Below are positions 45,644 through 53,636 of a stretch of 64,000 nt of DNA, one piece after another (the first letter of the stretch is position 1; the number at the start of each line of letters is the position of its first letter). Origin of the DNA: Arthrobacter sp. SDTb3-6 (GTDB lineage Bacteria > Actinomycetota > Actinomycetes > Actinomycetales > Micrococcaceae); contig NZ_JAAMFN010000017.1 in NCBI RefSeq assembly GCF_013376095.1, forward strand, positions 26,861 to 90,860. The letters are read 5' to 3'. The position numbers and the translations under genes were made by a program. Below the pieces are notes generated by a model. The model saw nothing but the letters and a program-made list of their open reading frames with translations, did not search any database and was not told where the DNA came from.

Positions 45644-45711
45644 CGACGGCGTGCCAAGCTGTCCGGGACGGGTGAAATTTACCACGCCCCCGCCAGCTTG
45701 GCACGCCGTCG
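45644..45711. terminator. 18-bp inverted repeat in a convergent gap
   Basis: Perfect 18-bp arms (45644-45661 with 45694-45711) enclose 32 nt that hold a near palindrome GGTGAAATTTACC. It separates the DsbA-like gene (plus) from the sugar permease (minus). It could be a bidirectional terminator or a mobile-repeat remnant. Confidence 0.6.
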
Positions 45712-45733
45712 TCGTCCGGCGGTGCGGCAGCGG

Positions 45734-46573
45734 CTACTTGACGGCGCCGGCCGTCAGGCCCGCCACGAAGTTCTTCTGCAGGAGCAGGAAGCCGATGACG
45801 ATTGGGATGGAGACCACCACCGAGGCTGCCATGATCTGGTTCCAGTACACGTTGGTCTGCGTCGAGTAGAGCTGCAGGCCCACGGCCAGGGTGCGGTTGG
45901 CGTCGGTGGTCATGACGGAGGCGAACAGCACCTCGCCCCAGCTGGTCATGAAGCTGTAGATGGCCACCGCGACCAGGCCCGGCCGCGCGGTGGGCAGGAT
46001 GACCGTGATCAGGGCCCGCATGGGGCCGCAGCCGTCCACCTTGGCCGCCTCGTCCAGCTCCCGCGGGATGCCGTCGAAGTAGCCGGCCAGCATCCAGATG
46101 GAAAACGGCAGCGAGAACGTCAGGTAGGTGATGATCAGGCCGGTGCGGGTGCCCACGAGCTGGACACCGAAGTTCGTGTTGATGTTCACGAAGATCAAAA
46201 ACAGCGGCAGCAGGAACAGCACGCCGGGCAGCATCTGGGTGGAAAGCACCGTGGTGGAGAACACCGAGCGTCCGCGGAAGTTGTACCGGGAGATGGCGTA
46301 GGAGGCAAAGATGGCGATGATCAGCGACAAAACCGTGGCCACGCTGGAGACAATCACCGAGTTGACGAAGTAGTTCCCCAGCGGAACGGTCTGCCACATG
46401 TCGATGTACGGCTGGATGGTCAGGGTCTTGGGCCACCAGGAAAACGCGCCCTGGACATCCTTCAACGGCTTGAGCCCGGAGATGACCATGACCCAGATGG
46501 GCACGATGGTGAAGATGCTCAGAATCGCGATGGTGGCGATCCTGAAGGATTTGGCACCGGTGGTTTCACGCAC
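45734..46573 (-). CDS. Sugar ABC transporter permease (MalG-like)
   Basis: 279-residue inner-membrane subunit of a carbohydrate importer (CUT1 type), six membrane segments, with the EAA loop ELDEAAKVDGCGPMRALITVILP region before the last two. GTG 46573 overlaps the previous gene by 8 nt. No ATPase is encoded nearby; CUT1 importers in actinobacteria usually share a MsiK-type ATPase. Confidence 0.92.
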   Translation of the reverse strand: MRETTGAKSFRIATIAILSIFTIVPIWVMVISGLKPLKDVQGAFSWWPKTLTIQPYIDMWQTVPLGNYFVNSVIVSSVATVLSLIIAIFASYAISRYNFRGRSVFSTTVLSTQMLPGVLFLLPLFLIFVNINTNFGVQLVGTRTGLIITYLTFSLPFSIWMLAGYFDGIPRELDEAAKVDGCGPMRALITVILPTARPGLVAVAIYSFMTSWGEVLFASVMTTDANRTLAVGLQLYSTQTNVYWNQIMAASVVVSIPIVIGFLLLQKNFVAGLTAGAVK

Positions 46574-47540
46574 GGTCTTTCCTCCGGTTCATGAAGAGCA
46601 GGTAGATTCCGCTGACAATGAGCAGGAACAGCAGAAGCAGGACGGACATCGCCGCACCGGAACCAAAGTTCCAGGTCAGGAACGAGGCGTTGTAGATGTG
46701 GAAGGAAATCAGGTCGCCGGCCGGGGGCTGGGAACCGCCGAACAGAACGAACGGGGTGTTGAAGTCGTTGAAAGTCCACAGGAACATCACCAGCAGCAGC
46801 ACCATGTTGACCGGACGCAGCATGGGCAGCGTGATGGACGACCACTGGCGCAGCGGCTTGGCGCCGTCCACGGCCGAGGCCTCGTAGACGTCGTTGGGGA
46901 TCGACTGCAGCCCGGCCATGAGCATGAGGAAGGCAAACGGCCACAGCCGCCAGATCGCCACGATGACAACGGCCCAGAAGGCGTTGTCGCCGATCAGCCA
47001 GAAGGGCCTGGCACCCGGCAGGCCAAGGTTGTCAAAGAAGAAGTGGTTGATGGCCCCGTTGTCCTTTTGCAGCATGAACTTCCACGCGATGACGCCGGCG
47101 TACATGGGCAGTGCGTAGGGAATCAGGAACAGGGTGCGGAAGAAGCCGCGGCCAAAAAAGGACTTTTGCAGGGCCACCGCGGCCGCCATGCCCAGGCCCC
47201 AGGAGATGCCGACCACCAGGATGGTGAAGGCGGCCGTGATCAGGAAGGACTTGAGCAGCCCGGCGCCGATCGCGGAGTTGAAATCGAGTGCGATCTGGTA
47301 GTTCTTCAGTCCCGTGACGGGTGCATTGCCCCAGTTGGAGATGTACATCTTGGTGAGCTTGAGAAAGCTCATCCAAATGCCGGTGGCCATCGGGATGACA
47401 TGGATGACCAGTTCGAAGACGACGGCGGGGGCCAGCAGCGCGTACGGCAGCCACCAGCCGGCCTTGCGGGTTTTGCGTTTCCCGCCCCTGGCCGCCTTGT
47501 CGGCGGCTCCGGACTTGCGGGTGGTGGTGGTTGCAGACAC
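46566..47540 (-). CDS. Sugar ABC transporter permease (MalF-like)
   Basis: 324-residue partner permease, six membrane helices after a basic, lysine-rich N-terminal tail of about 25 residues, with the EAA loop EASAVDGAKPLRQWSSITLP. I prefer GTG 47540, which has AAAGGTGAG at a good distance, over GTG 47552, which sits directly on that site. Confidence 0.9.
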   Translation of the reverse strand: MSATTTTRKSGAADKAARGGKRKTRKAGWWLPYALLAPAVVFELVIHVIPMATGIWMSFLKLTKMYISNWGNAPVTGLKNYQIALDFNSAIGAGLLKSFLITAAFTILVVGISWGLGMAAAVALQKSFFGRGFFRTLFLIPYALPMYAGVIAWKFMLQKDNGAINHFFFDNLGLPGARPFWLIGDNAFWAVVIVAIWRLWPFAFLMLMAGLQSIPNDVYEASAVDGAKPLRQWSSITLPMLRPVNMVLLLVMFLWTFNDFNTPFVLFGGSQPPAGDLISFHIYNASFLTWNFGSGAAMSVLLLLFLLIVSGIYLLFMNRRKDRA

Positions 47541-47578
47541 TGCGGCACTCACCTTTCTTCGGAAGTGTGGAAATGGGG

Positions 47579-47613
47579 AAGGGGCGGGGCCGGCGATGCG
47601 GGCCCCGCCCCTT
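47579..47613 (-). terminator. Hairpin between binding protein and permease genes
   Basis: 13-bp perfect stem AAGGGGCGGGGCC (47579-47591) / GGCCCCGCCCCTT (47601-47613), 9-nt loop. Such hairpins after the first gene raise the ratio of binding protein to permease by partial termination or by protecting the mRNA. Confidence 0.7.
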
Positions 47614-47691
47614 CGTCACCGCTGGATGGGCCCACGGGCCCGGATGCCCCTGGTCCGTCCCGGCTGCGGGCCGGACCAGGTGCGTGGGGGA

Positions 47692-48999
47692 TCAGCCGGC
47701 GGCTTCCACTGCCTGCTGGGCCGTGGTCAGCGCCGCCTTGATGTCAGCCTTGGAAACGGTGCCGCCGGAGGCGACCGTGGCGAACATTTGGTTCATGGCC
47801 TTGCCCACGGTGCTTTCAAACTGGTCCTCGGCAGAAACCAGCGGGAGGGGCTTGGACTTGTTCGCGTAAATGTCCTCGAACGTCTTGGCCAAGGCGGAGT
47901 CCGTGGTGAAGGTCGGGGTGACACCGGCCAGGACGGGAAGTGCGGCAAAGGACTTGTCGAGCGTGTTTTGCGTGTCCTTGCTGGTCATGAACTTCACGAA
48001 CTTCAGTGCCGCGTCCTTGTTCTTCGTGTTCTTGAAGATGGACATGTTGATGCCTGCAACCATCGTGGCGATGTCCTTGCCACCCGCGGGGGCCGGGAAA
48101 GCCACCACGCCGAACTGGTTGTCCTTCATGCCCTGGGAGGCGATGGAACTGTTCGCGTTGTTCTGGCTCAGGACCATGGCAGCCTTGCCGTTGGCAAAGT
48201 CGTTGATGGCCTTGGTGCCGTTGTCGTACTGGGCGTTGCCGGGATCCACCACCTTGTCCGTCTGCATGAGGTCCAGGTAGCGGGCAATGCCGTTGACGAC
48301 GCCGTCGGAAGTGAAGGTCGGCTTGCCGGATGCGTCAAAGAACTCCGCGCCGTTCTGCGCCGCGTTGATGAAGGCAAAGTGTGAGTTTTCCGTGTAGCTG
48401 CCGGCGGCCAGGGTCATGCCGTGGACGGAGCCGGTGGTCAGCTTCTTGGCGTCGGTGACCATTTCCTCCCAGGTGGTGGGAGGGGTCAAGCCGGCATCCT
48501 TGAACATGGCCTTGTTGTAGTACAGGCCGTAGGCCAGACCATACAGGGGCACCGAGGTGGGGTCCTGCCCCGGAACGCCGCCGGTGTCCATGGCGGTCTT
48601 GACGAACTTGTCCTTGCCGCCGATCGCGGTAAACGCGGCGGAGTCGAACGGCATGAACGCGCCGGTGGACTGCAGCGAGGCGGCCCAGGTGTTGCCGATG
48701 TTCAGCACGTCGGGAGCCTGGCCGGAGGTGACTGCCGTCTGGATGCGGGTCTGCAGGTCGTTCCAGCCGATGACTTCCAGGTTGACCTTGATGCCTGTCT
48801 CATCCTGGAATTTTTTCAGCTCCGGGGTGAGCACTTCCTTGTCATTTTCAAGGCTGGTCCCCTGGTTGCTGGCCCAGTACGTCAGCGTGGTCCCTGAGCC
48901 GCCCGTGGAGCCGGAATTGGTGGTGCCACCACTGCAGCCGGTGGCGGTGACCGCCAGGGCTGCGATTGCCGCTGCTGCGGCAAAAGTACGAATTTTCAC
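47692..48999 (-). CDS. Sugar ABC transporter substrate-binding lipoprotein
   Basis: 435-residue extracellular solute-binding protein of the CUT1 class. Signal peptide with lipobox TATGC, then a glycine/serine/threonine linker and TLTYWASNQG, typical of the family start. First structural gene of the importer operon, with promoter and shared operator upstream at 49088-49125. The sugar is not evident; linked sugar 3-dehydrogenase-like and isomerase genes suggest a glycoside or anhydrosugar. Confidence 0.93.
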   Translation of the reverse strand: MKIRTFAAAAAIAALAVTATGCSGGTTNSGSTGGSGTTLTYWASNQGTSLENDKEVLTPELKKFQDETGIKVNLEVIGWNDLQTRIQTAVTSGQAPDVLNIGNTWAASLQSTGAFMPFDSAAFTAIGGKDKFVKTAMDTGGVPGQDPTSVPLYGLAYGLYYNKAMFKDAGLTPPTTWEEMVTDAKKLTTGSVHGMTLAAGSYTENSHFAFINAAQNGAEFFDASGKPTFTSDGVVNGIARYLDLMQTDKVVDPGNAQYDNGTKAINDFANGKAAMVLSQNNANSSIASQGMKDNQFGVVAFPAPAGGKDIATMVAGINMSIFKNTKNKDAALKFVKFMTSKDTQNTLDKSFAALPVLAGVTPTFTTDSALAKTFEDIYANKSKPLPLVSAEDQFESTVGKAMNQMFATVASGGTVSKADIKAALTTAQQAVEAAG

Positions 49000-49087
49000 T
49001 TTCGCGACTTCCTTGTCATTGTCGTGGGATACCCGAAAAGTTGGTTCCTAGGTGTCTCGGGCGGACCCGTTTCTCATCGTGAATCCA

Positions 49088-49125
49088 AAGCTAGACGAAC
49101 TTATGCCGAGCGTCAATCAAAAGTT
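49088..49125 (-). promoter_or_regulatory. Promoter and shared operator of the sugar importer
   Basis: On the minus strand TTGACG (49116-49111), 17-bp spacer, TAGCTT (49093-49088). Overlapping it, reading the same strand, is AACTTTTG-N12-CATAAGTT (49125-49098). The same promoter and operator, with one changed base in the right arm, stand before the isomerase gene at 51774. The 326-bp gap 49000-49325 otherwise holds no gene; only the palindrome at 49271 is noted. Confidence 0.72.
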
Positions 49126-49270
49126 GAAGGTTAATTTTCGGCCTATTGAACTACATCCATCAGATCTCCCAACAGAGGACGCCCTACATGGCTGCAATAT
49201 TGGCGAAAAACCTTGAAAATTCAGGGATTTAAGTGTGTCCGGGCAGACGTATTTCCTGTGACCAGCCTAA

Positions 49271-49284
49271 CTGAACCGGTTCAG
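49271..49284. promoter_or_regulatory. Perfect palindrome, likely LacI-type operator
   Basis: CTGAACCGGTTCAG is a perfect 14-bp palindrome with the central CG pair typical of LacI-family operators. It lies about 155 bp upstream of the importer promoter and just after the lacI-type gene, whose product may bind it. Confidence 0.65.
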
Positions 49285-49325
49285 CAAAATCGGATTGTTA
49301 CCGCTTTGTTATGAAGCTGCGGGGT

Positions 49326-50396
49326 TCAAAGGGCGGCGTTGGCGAGGCTTTCCCGCCCGTGCAGCACCCCGGCGGCCATCGCCACGTTCGCGGTCTGGTG
49401 CCCGGCGATGGTTTCCAGCAGCAGGGCGGCCGAACGACGCCCCAGCTCCATGGTGTTCCGGGCCAGCGCGGCGACCGCCGGCGAACTGAGCTGGCACAGG
49501 ATCGAATCGTCCCAGCTCAGGATGGAAACCTGGCCCGGGACGGCAATCCCGAGCCGCTTGAGCGCCCGGAGCCCGCCAATGGCCATGAGGTCGTTGCCGT
49601 ACGCGATGGCGGTGGGAAACTCAGGGGCCCCCGGCGCAAGGCCGGCGACGACGGCGGTGGTCGCCTTGCCGCCGTCGTCCGCGGTGTAGTCCGAGGTGCT
49701 GAACACGGCCGTCATGCCCAGCCGGCTGGCATGGGAATGGATGCCGGCACGGCGGGCCGCCTCGTGCGTGAGCCCCGGCGGGCCGGAGACGTAGGCGATG
49801 TGCCGGTGGCCGCGCGCGTGGAACGCCTCCACCACGGTGGCCGCATCCGCGCCCTGGTCCACCGTGGTGTTGGCGCCAAACGGCGTGGGGCCGGCGTCCT
49901 CGGCGGCGCCCACCAGCACGTGCGGCAGGCTCAGCCCCGCCAGCAGCTGGGGGCGGGGATCGTCGGCAAAGCGGTCGAAGACGATGACCCCGTCCACGCG
50001 CCGCTCCCCCGCCCACCGCCGGTAGACGTCCAGGTCGCGGCGCGGCTCCGGGGGCGGGGCGGGGGTGACCATCCGCAGCATCAGGTTCATGTCGTGCTCG
50101 CTGAGGACGGCCTCGATCCCGGCCAGGACGTTCATGTAAAACGACTCGGAGCCCACCTCCTCCGGGGTCCGCGCCAGCACGATCCCGACGGCCTCGCTGC
50201 GCGACTGCGAGAGCGCCCGGGCGCTGGAGCTTGGATACCAGCCCAGCTCCGCGGCGAGCGCCAGGACGCGGGCGCGGGTCGGTTCGCTGACCCCGGGCTG
50301 GCCGTTCAGCGCGTAGGAAACGGAGGCCTTGGACATGCCAAGGCGCTGGGCCAGGCCCGCAATGGTCACCTTTCCCGCCGGGCCGGACCCGCTCAT
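49326..50396 (-). CDS. LacI-family transcriptional regulator
   Basis: 356 residues. N-terminal LacI headpiece (VTIAGLAQRLGMSKASVSYA, hinge region GWYPSSSARALSQSRS) and a periplasmic-binding-like sugar-sensing domain. ATG 50396 overlaps the ROK stop as ATGA. With the ROK protein it forms a regulatory pair beside the importer and the catabolic genes. Confidence 0.94.
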   Translation of the reverse strand: MSGSGPAGKVTIAGLAQRLGMSKASVSYALNGQPGVSEPTRARVLALAAELGWYPSSSARALSQSRSEAVGIVLARTPEEVGSESFYMNVLAGIEAVLSEHDMNLMLRMVTPAPPPEPRRDLDVYRRWAGERRVDGVIVFDRFADDPRPQLLAGLSLPHVLVGAAEDAGPTPFGANTTVDQGADAATVVEAFHARGHRHIAYVSGPPGLTHEAARRAGIHSHASRLGMTAVFSTSDYTADDGGKATTAVVAGLAPGAPEFPTAIAYGNDLMAIGGLRALKRLGIAVPGQVSILSWDDSILCQLSSPAVAALARNTMELGRRSAALLLETIAGHQTANVAMAAGVLHGRESLANAAL

Positions 50397-51637
50397 GACG
50401 GCTGCTGTTGCGCCAGCAGGCGTTCGACGCCGGACGGGGCGAGCACGTGGTCAATCACCAGGCGCCCGGCGCCCAACACGCCGGCGTGGTCGGCGGCCAT
50501 GGACTGGACAATGCGCAGCCGCGCCGTGGCGAGCGGCAGGGACCGCTGGTACACGATTTCCCGCACGCCGGCCATGAGGTACTCCCCGGCCGAGGAGAGC
50601 CCGCCGCCGATGACAATGACCGACGGGTTGAGCAGGTTGACGCAGGCCGCCAGCACGTCGCCCACGTCCCGGCCGGCCTGGCGCATGGCCGCGATGGCCG
50701 CGAGGTTTCCGCGCCGGGCCAGCTCCAGGACGTCCTCGCCGGTGGCCGCCGGGACGCCTGCGGCTGCCAGCGAGGCTGCCACGGCAGGTCCGGACGCCAG
50801 GGCTTCCAGGCAGCCGTGGTTGCCGCACCGGCACAGCACGTCGCCGCCGCGGGGGACGCCGATATGCCCGATGTCCCCGGCCGTCCCGTCGGCCCCGCGC
50901 TGCAACAGCCCGCCGCTGATGATGCCGGCTCCGATGCCGGTGGCGACCTTGACGAAGAGCAGGTTTTCAGCGTCGGGCCAATAGGTGGCCCGTTCGCCGA
51001 GGGCCATGATGTTCACATCGTTGTCCACCAGCACGTTGGTCTTGAACCGCCGCTGGACGTAGGCAGGAACGTCAAAGCCGTCCCAGCCGGGCATGATGGG
51101 CGGGCTCGCGGGCCGTCCGGTGGAATGTTCCACTGGCCCGGGCAGGCCGATGCCGATGCCCACCAGTTCGCGTTCGTGCCGGCCGGACTGGGCGAGCAGC
51201 TGCCCGGAATGCTCCAGCACGGCGTCCAGCACGGGGACCGGGCCGGTGGAGATGTCGATGGATTCGCGCAGCTCGGCGAGGATCTTGCCGCTGAGGTCGG
51301 TGAGCCCGATGAGCACGTGCGTGGCGCCGACGTCGATGGCCAGGACCACGCGGGCCGTGGGTTGGAAGGCAAAGCGCGACGGCGGGCGCCCCCCTGAGGA
51401 GACCGCCTCGCCGGCGGGCCCGATCAGGCCGGAGCCGGCCAGGGCGTCAATGCGCGCCGCAACCGTGGAGCGGGCCAACCCCGTGATTTCCGTCAGTTCC
51501 GCCCGGGTCCTGGCGTGGCCGTCGCGCAGGAGCTGGAAGACGTCGCCCGCCCGGGAGGTGCCGGCGCCCGGGGCACCGCCGGCGGTGGCTGGGGTGGGCA
51601 GGGCTGGTGAGTGCGGCATCCACAACAAATAACACAC
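50393..51637 (-). CDS. ROK-family transcriptional regulator
   Basis: 414 residues. Winged-helix N-domain (FQLLRDGHARTRAELTEITG, ARSTVAARIDAL) followed by a ROK sugar-kinase-like domain with VLAIDVGATHVLIGL and the zinc motif C-x-C-G-x-x-G-C in LCRCGNHGCLEALAS. Such proteins are usually repressors that sense a sugar rather than kinases. GTG 51637 has GAAGGGGG just upstream; ATG 51619 is the alternative. Divergent from the catabolic operon at 51774. Confidence 0.93.
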   Translation of the reverse strand: MCYLLWMPHSPALPTPATAGGAPGAGTSRAGDVFQLLRDGHARTRAELTEITGLARSTVAARIDALAGSGLIGPAGEAVSSGGRPPSRFAFQPTARVVLAIDVGATHVLIGLTDLSGKILAELRESIDISTGPVPVLDAVLEHSGQLLAQSGRHERELVGIGIGLPGPVEHSTGRPASPPIMPGWDGFDVPAYVQRRFKTNVLVDNDVNIMALGERATYWPDAENLLFVKVATGIGAGIISGGLLQRGADGTAGDIGHIGVPRGGDVLCRCGNHGCLEALASGPAVAASLAAAGVPAATGEDVLELARRGNLAAIAAMRQAGRDVGDVLAACVNLLNPSVIVIGGGLSSAGEYLMAGVREIVYQRSLPLATARLRIVQSMAADHAGVLGAGRLVIDHVLAPSGVERLLAQQQPS

Positions 51638-51675
51638 TGGCCCCCTTCTGTCACACTTCTATCCGACGAAATTCC

Positions 51676-51700
51676 AAGTTGGGGAATTTCTTCCCAACTT
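51676..51700. promoter_or_regulatory. Additional inverted repeat in the ROK-isomerase gap
   Basis: AAGTTGGG (51676-51683) and CCCAACTT (51693-51700) are complementary with a 9-nt spacer, between the two divergent starts. Possible ROK operator. Confidence 0.45.
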
Positions 51701-51733
51701 TTGCTTGACGGCCGTCAAAAGTTCCCCTAGCTT
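51696..51733 (+). promoter_or_regulatory. Promoter and shared operator of the sugar catabolic operon
   Basis: TTGACG (51705-51710), 17-bp spacer, TAGCTT (51728-51733). AACTTTTG-N12-CAAAAGTT (51696-51723) overlaps it, and TTGACGGCCGTCAA (51705-51718) is a perfect palindrome inside. The arrangement is the same as before the importer gene at 48999, so both transcripts are probably controlled by one regulator. Confidence 0.75.
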
Positions 51734-51773
51734 GGAGAAGAACAACCAATTGCACCTTTCGAGGAGACCCTCC

Positions 51774-52508
51774 GTGACGTATTCACTGCAGCTGTACACC
51801 GTGCGCAAACCCCTCGAGGAGGACCTGCCCGGCACCATTGCCCGCGTGGCGGAACTTGGCTTCACGAAGGTGGAGCCGTACAACTTTGTGGCCACCGCCG
51901 ACGCACTGGCCGCCGCATTTGCCGAGAACGGCATCACCGCCCCGTCCGGCCACGCGCCCTTGCTCAAGGACGACCAGGACGGGATTTTCCGCGCCGCCCG
52001 GACGCTCGGCATCACCACGGTCATCGATCCGTTCATTCCGGCCGAGCAGTGGCAGAACGCCGAGGACATCCAAAAGACGGCCGCGGCCCTGAACGCCGCG
52101 GCGAAGAAGGGCGCCGAATACGGCATCCGCGTCGGCTACCACAACCACTCCTGGGAGCTGGAGTCCAGGATAAACGGCACCACGGCCCTGGAGTACCTTG
52201 AAACGCTGCTGGACCCGGAGGTGGTCCTGGAAGTGGACACCTACTGGGTTTCGGTGGGCGGCGCCAATGCCGTGGACGTGCTGGCCCGCCTCGGCGATCG
52301 CGTGAAGTTCATCCACATCAAGGACGGCCCCCTCACCATGGACACCAAGGCCCAACTGCCGGCAGGCCAGGGCGAGGTACCCGTCTGGGACGTCATTGAC
52401 GCGGCAAAATCACTGGAGGTCGGCGTCGTGGAGTTTGATGACTACGCCGGGGACATCTTTGACGGCATCGCCCAAAGCCTTGCCTTCCTCAACCGCGGAA
52501 AGGCCTGA
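51774..52508 (+). CDS. Sugar phosphate isomerase/epimerase-family protein
   Basis: 244-residue TIM-barrel protein (AP_endonuc_2 family) with metal-site stretches GYHNHSWEL, LEVDTYWV, IHIKDG and VVEFDDY. Members isomerise or hydrolyse unphosphorylated keto-sugars as well as phosphates. GTG 51774 follows GAGGAG; an in-frame ATG at 51705 lies inside the promoter and is rejected. First gene of a four-gene catabolic operon. Confidence 0.87.
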   Translation: MTYSLQLYTVRKPLEEDLPGTIARVAELGFTKVEPYNFVATADALAAAFAENGITAPSGHAPLLKDDQDGIFRAARTLGITTVIDPFIPAEQWQNAEDIQKTAAALNAAAKKGAEYGIRVGYHNHSWELESRINGTTALEYLETLLDPEVVLEVDTYWVSVGGANAVDVLARLGDRVKFIHIKDGPLTMDTKAQLPAGQGEVPVWDVIDAAKSLEVGVVEFDDYAGDIFDGIAQSLAFLNRGKA

Positions 52509-52513
52509 ACGCC

Positions 52514-53626
52514 ATGACTGCCACCAAAAGCGGGCCGGTCGGCGTCGCCGTCATCGGCGCCGGCAACATCAGCAAGCAGTACCTGGACCACCTGACCACC
52601 TTCCCGGACGTCGTGGTCCTGGTCGTCGCCGACCTCTTCGAGGAAGCCGCCGCCGCACGGGCCGCCGAATACGGCATCGCGGCCTCCGGCGGGGTGGATG
52701 CGGCATTGGGCCACCCCGACGTCGAGATCGTGGTCAACCTGACCATCCCCGCGGCCCACGTTGAGGTCGCCACGGCGGCCGTGCGCGCAGGCAAGCACGT
52801 ATGGACGGAAAAGCCGTTCTCGCTGGACCGCGAAAGCGGCCTGGCCCTGCTCAAGGAAGCCCGGGCTGCGGGGGTCCGGCTCGGCTGCGCCCCGGACACC
52901 TTCCTCGGCGCCGGCCTGCAGACCGCCCGCCGGCTCATCGACGCCGGGGAAATCGGCACCCCCCTGACCGCGCTGACCATGTTCCAGTCCCCCGGCCCCG
53001 AATCCTGGCACCCGAACCCGGCCTTCCTGTTCCAGGCCGGTGCGGGCCCGCTGTTCGACATGGCCCCGTACTACCTCACCGCGCTGGTGCAGGCGTTCGG
53101 CCCCATCGCCAAGGTGGCCGCCGTCGGTTCCACCGCCTTCCCCACCCGCACCATCGGTTCCGGGCCCAAGGCCGGGGAAGTGTTCGACGTCGAGGTCCCC
53201 ACCCATGTGAGCGCCATCGCCCAGTTCGAGTCCGGCGCCTCCTCGCACAGCGTCTTTAGCTTTGAGTCCCCCAGGGCCCGTGTGGGGTTCGTGGAAATCA
53301 CCGGCACCGAGGGCACCATTTCACTGCCGGACCCGAACAACTTCGACGGCGACATCCGCCTGTGCAGGCGCGGCGAGGAGGAATGGTCCACGATTGCCGC
53401 CGAGGGCCCGTCCAACGGCCGCGGCATGGGCGTGCTGGACCTGGCCCGTTCGCTCCGTTCCGGCGTCCCCCACCGGGCACCGGGCGAGCTTGCCTACCAC
53501 GTGCTGGACGCCATGGTCTCGATCGCCGAGTCGGTGGACAGCGGCGAATTTGTCACCGTTGACAGCACGGCCCCGGCCTCCGCACCGCTTCCCGCTGACT
53601 GGGACCCCACCCAGGCAACCCTCTAG
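52514..53626 (+). CDS. Gfo/Idh/MocA-family oxidoreductase (first)
   Basis: 370 residues. N-terminal Rossmann fold GVAVIGAGNISKQYLDHL, then VWTEKPFSLD with the conserved E-K-P and a C-terminal Gfo/Idh/MocA_C domain. Such enzymes oxidise or reduce sugars and inositols with NAD. GGAAAGG precedes ATG 52514, 6 nt after the isomerase stop. Confidence 0.92.
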   Translation: MTATKSGPVGVAVIGAGNISKQYLDHLTTFPDVVVLVVADLFEEAAAARAAEYGIAASGGVDAALGHPDVEIVVNLTIPAAHVEVATAAVRAGKHVWTEKPFSLDRESGLALLKEARAAGVRLGCAPDTFLGAGLQTARRLIDAGEIGTPLTALTMFQSPGPESWHPNPAFLFQAGAGPLFDMAPYYLTALVQAFGPIAKVAAVGSTAFPTRTIGSGPKAGEVFDVEVPTHVSAIAQFESGASSHSVFSFESPRARVGFVEITGTEGTISLPDPNNFDGDIRLCRRGEEEWSTIAAEGPSNGRGMGVLDLARSLRSGVPHRAPGELAYHVLDAMVSIAESVDSGEFVTVDSTAPASAPLPADWDPTQATL

Positions 53627-53636
53627 GAATCCCCCG

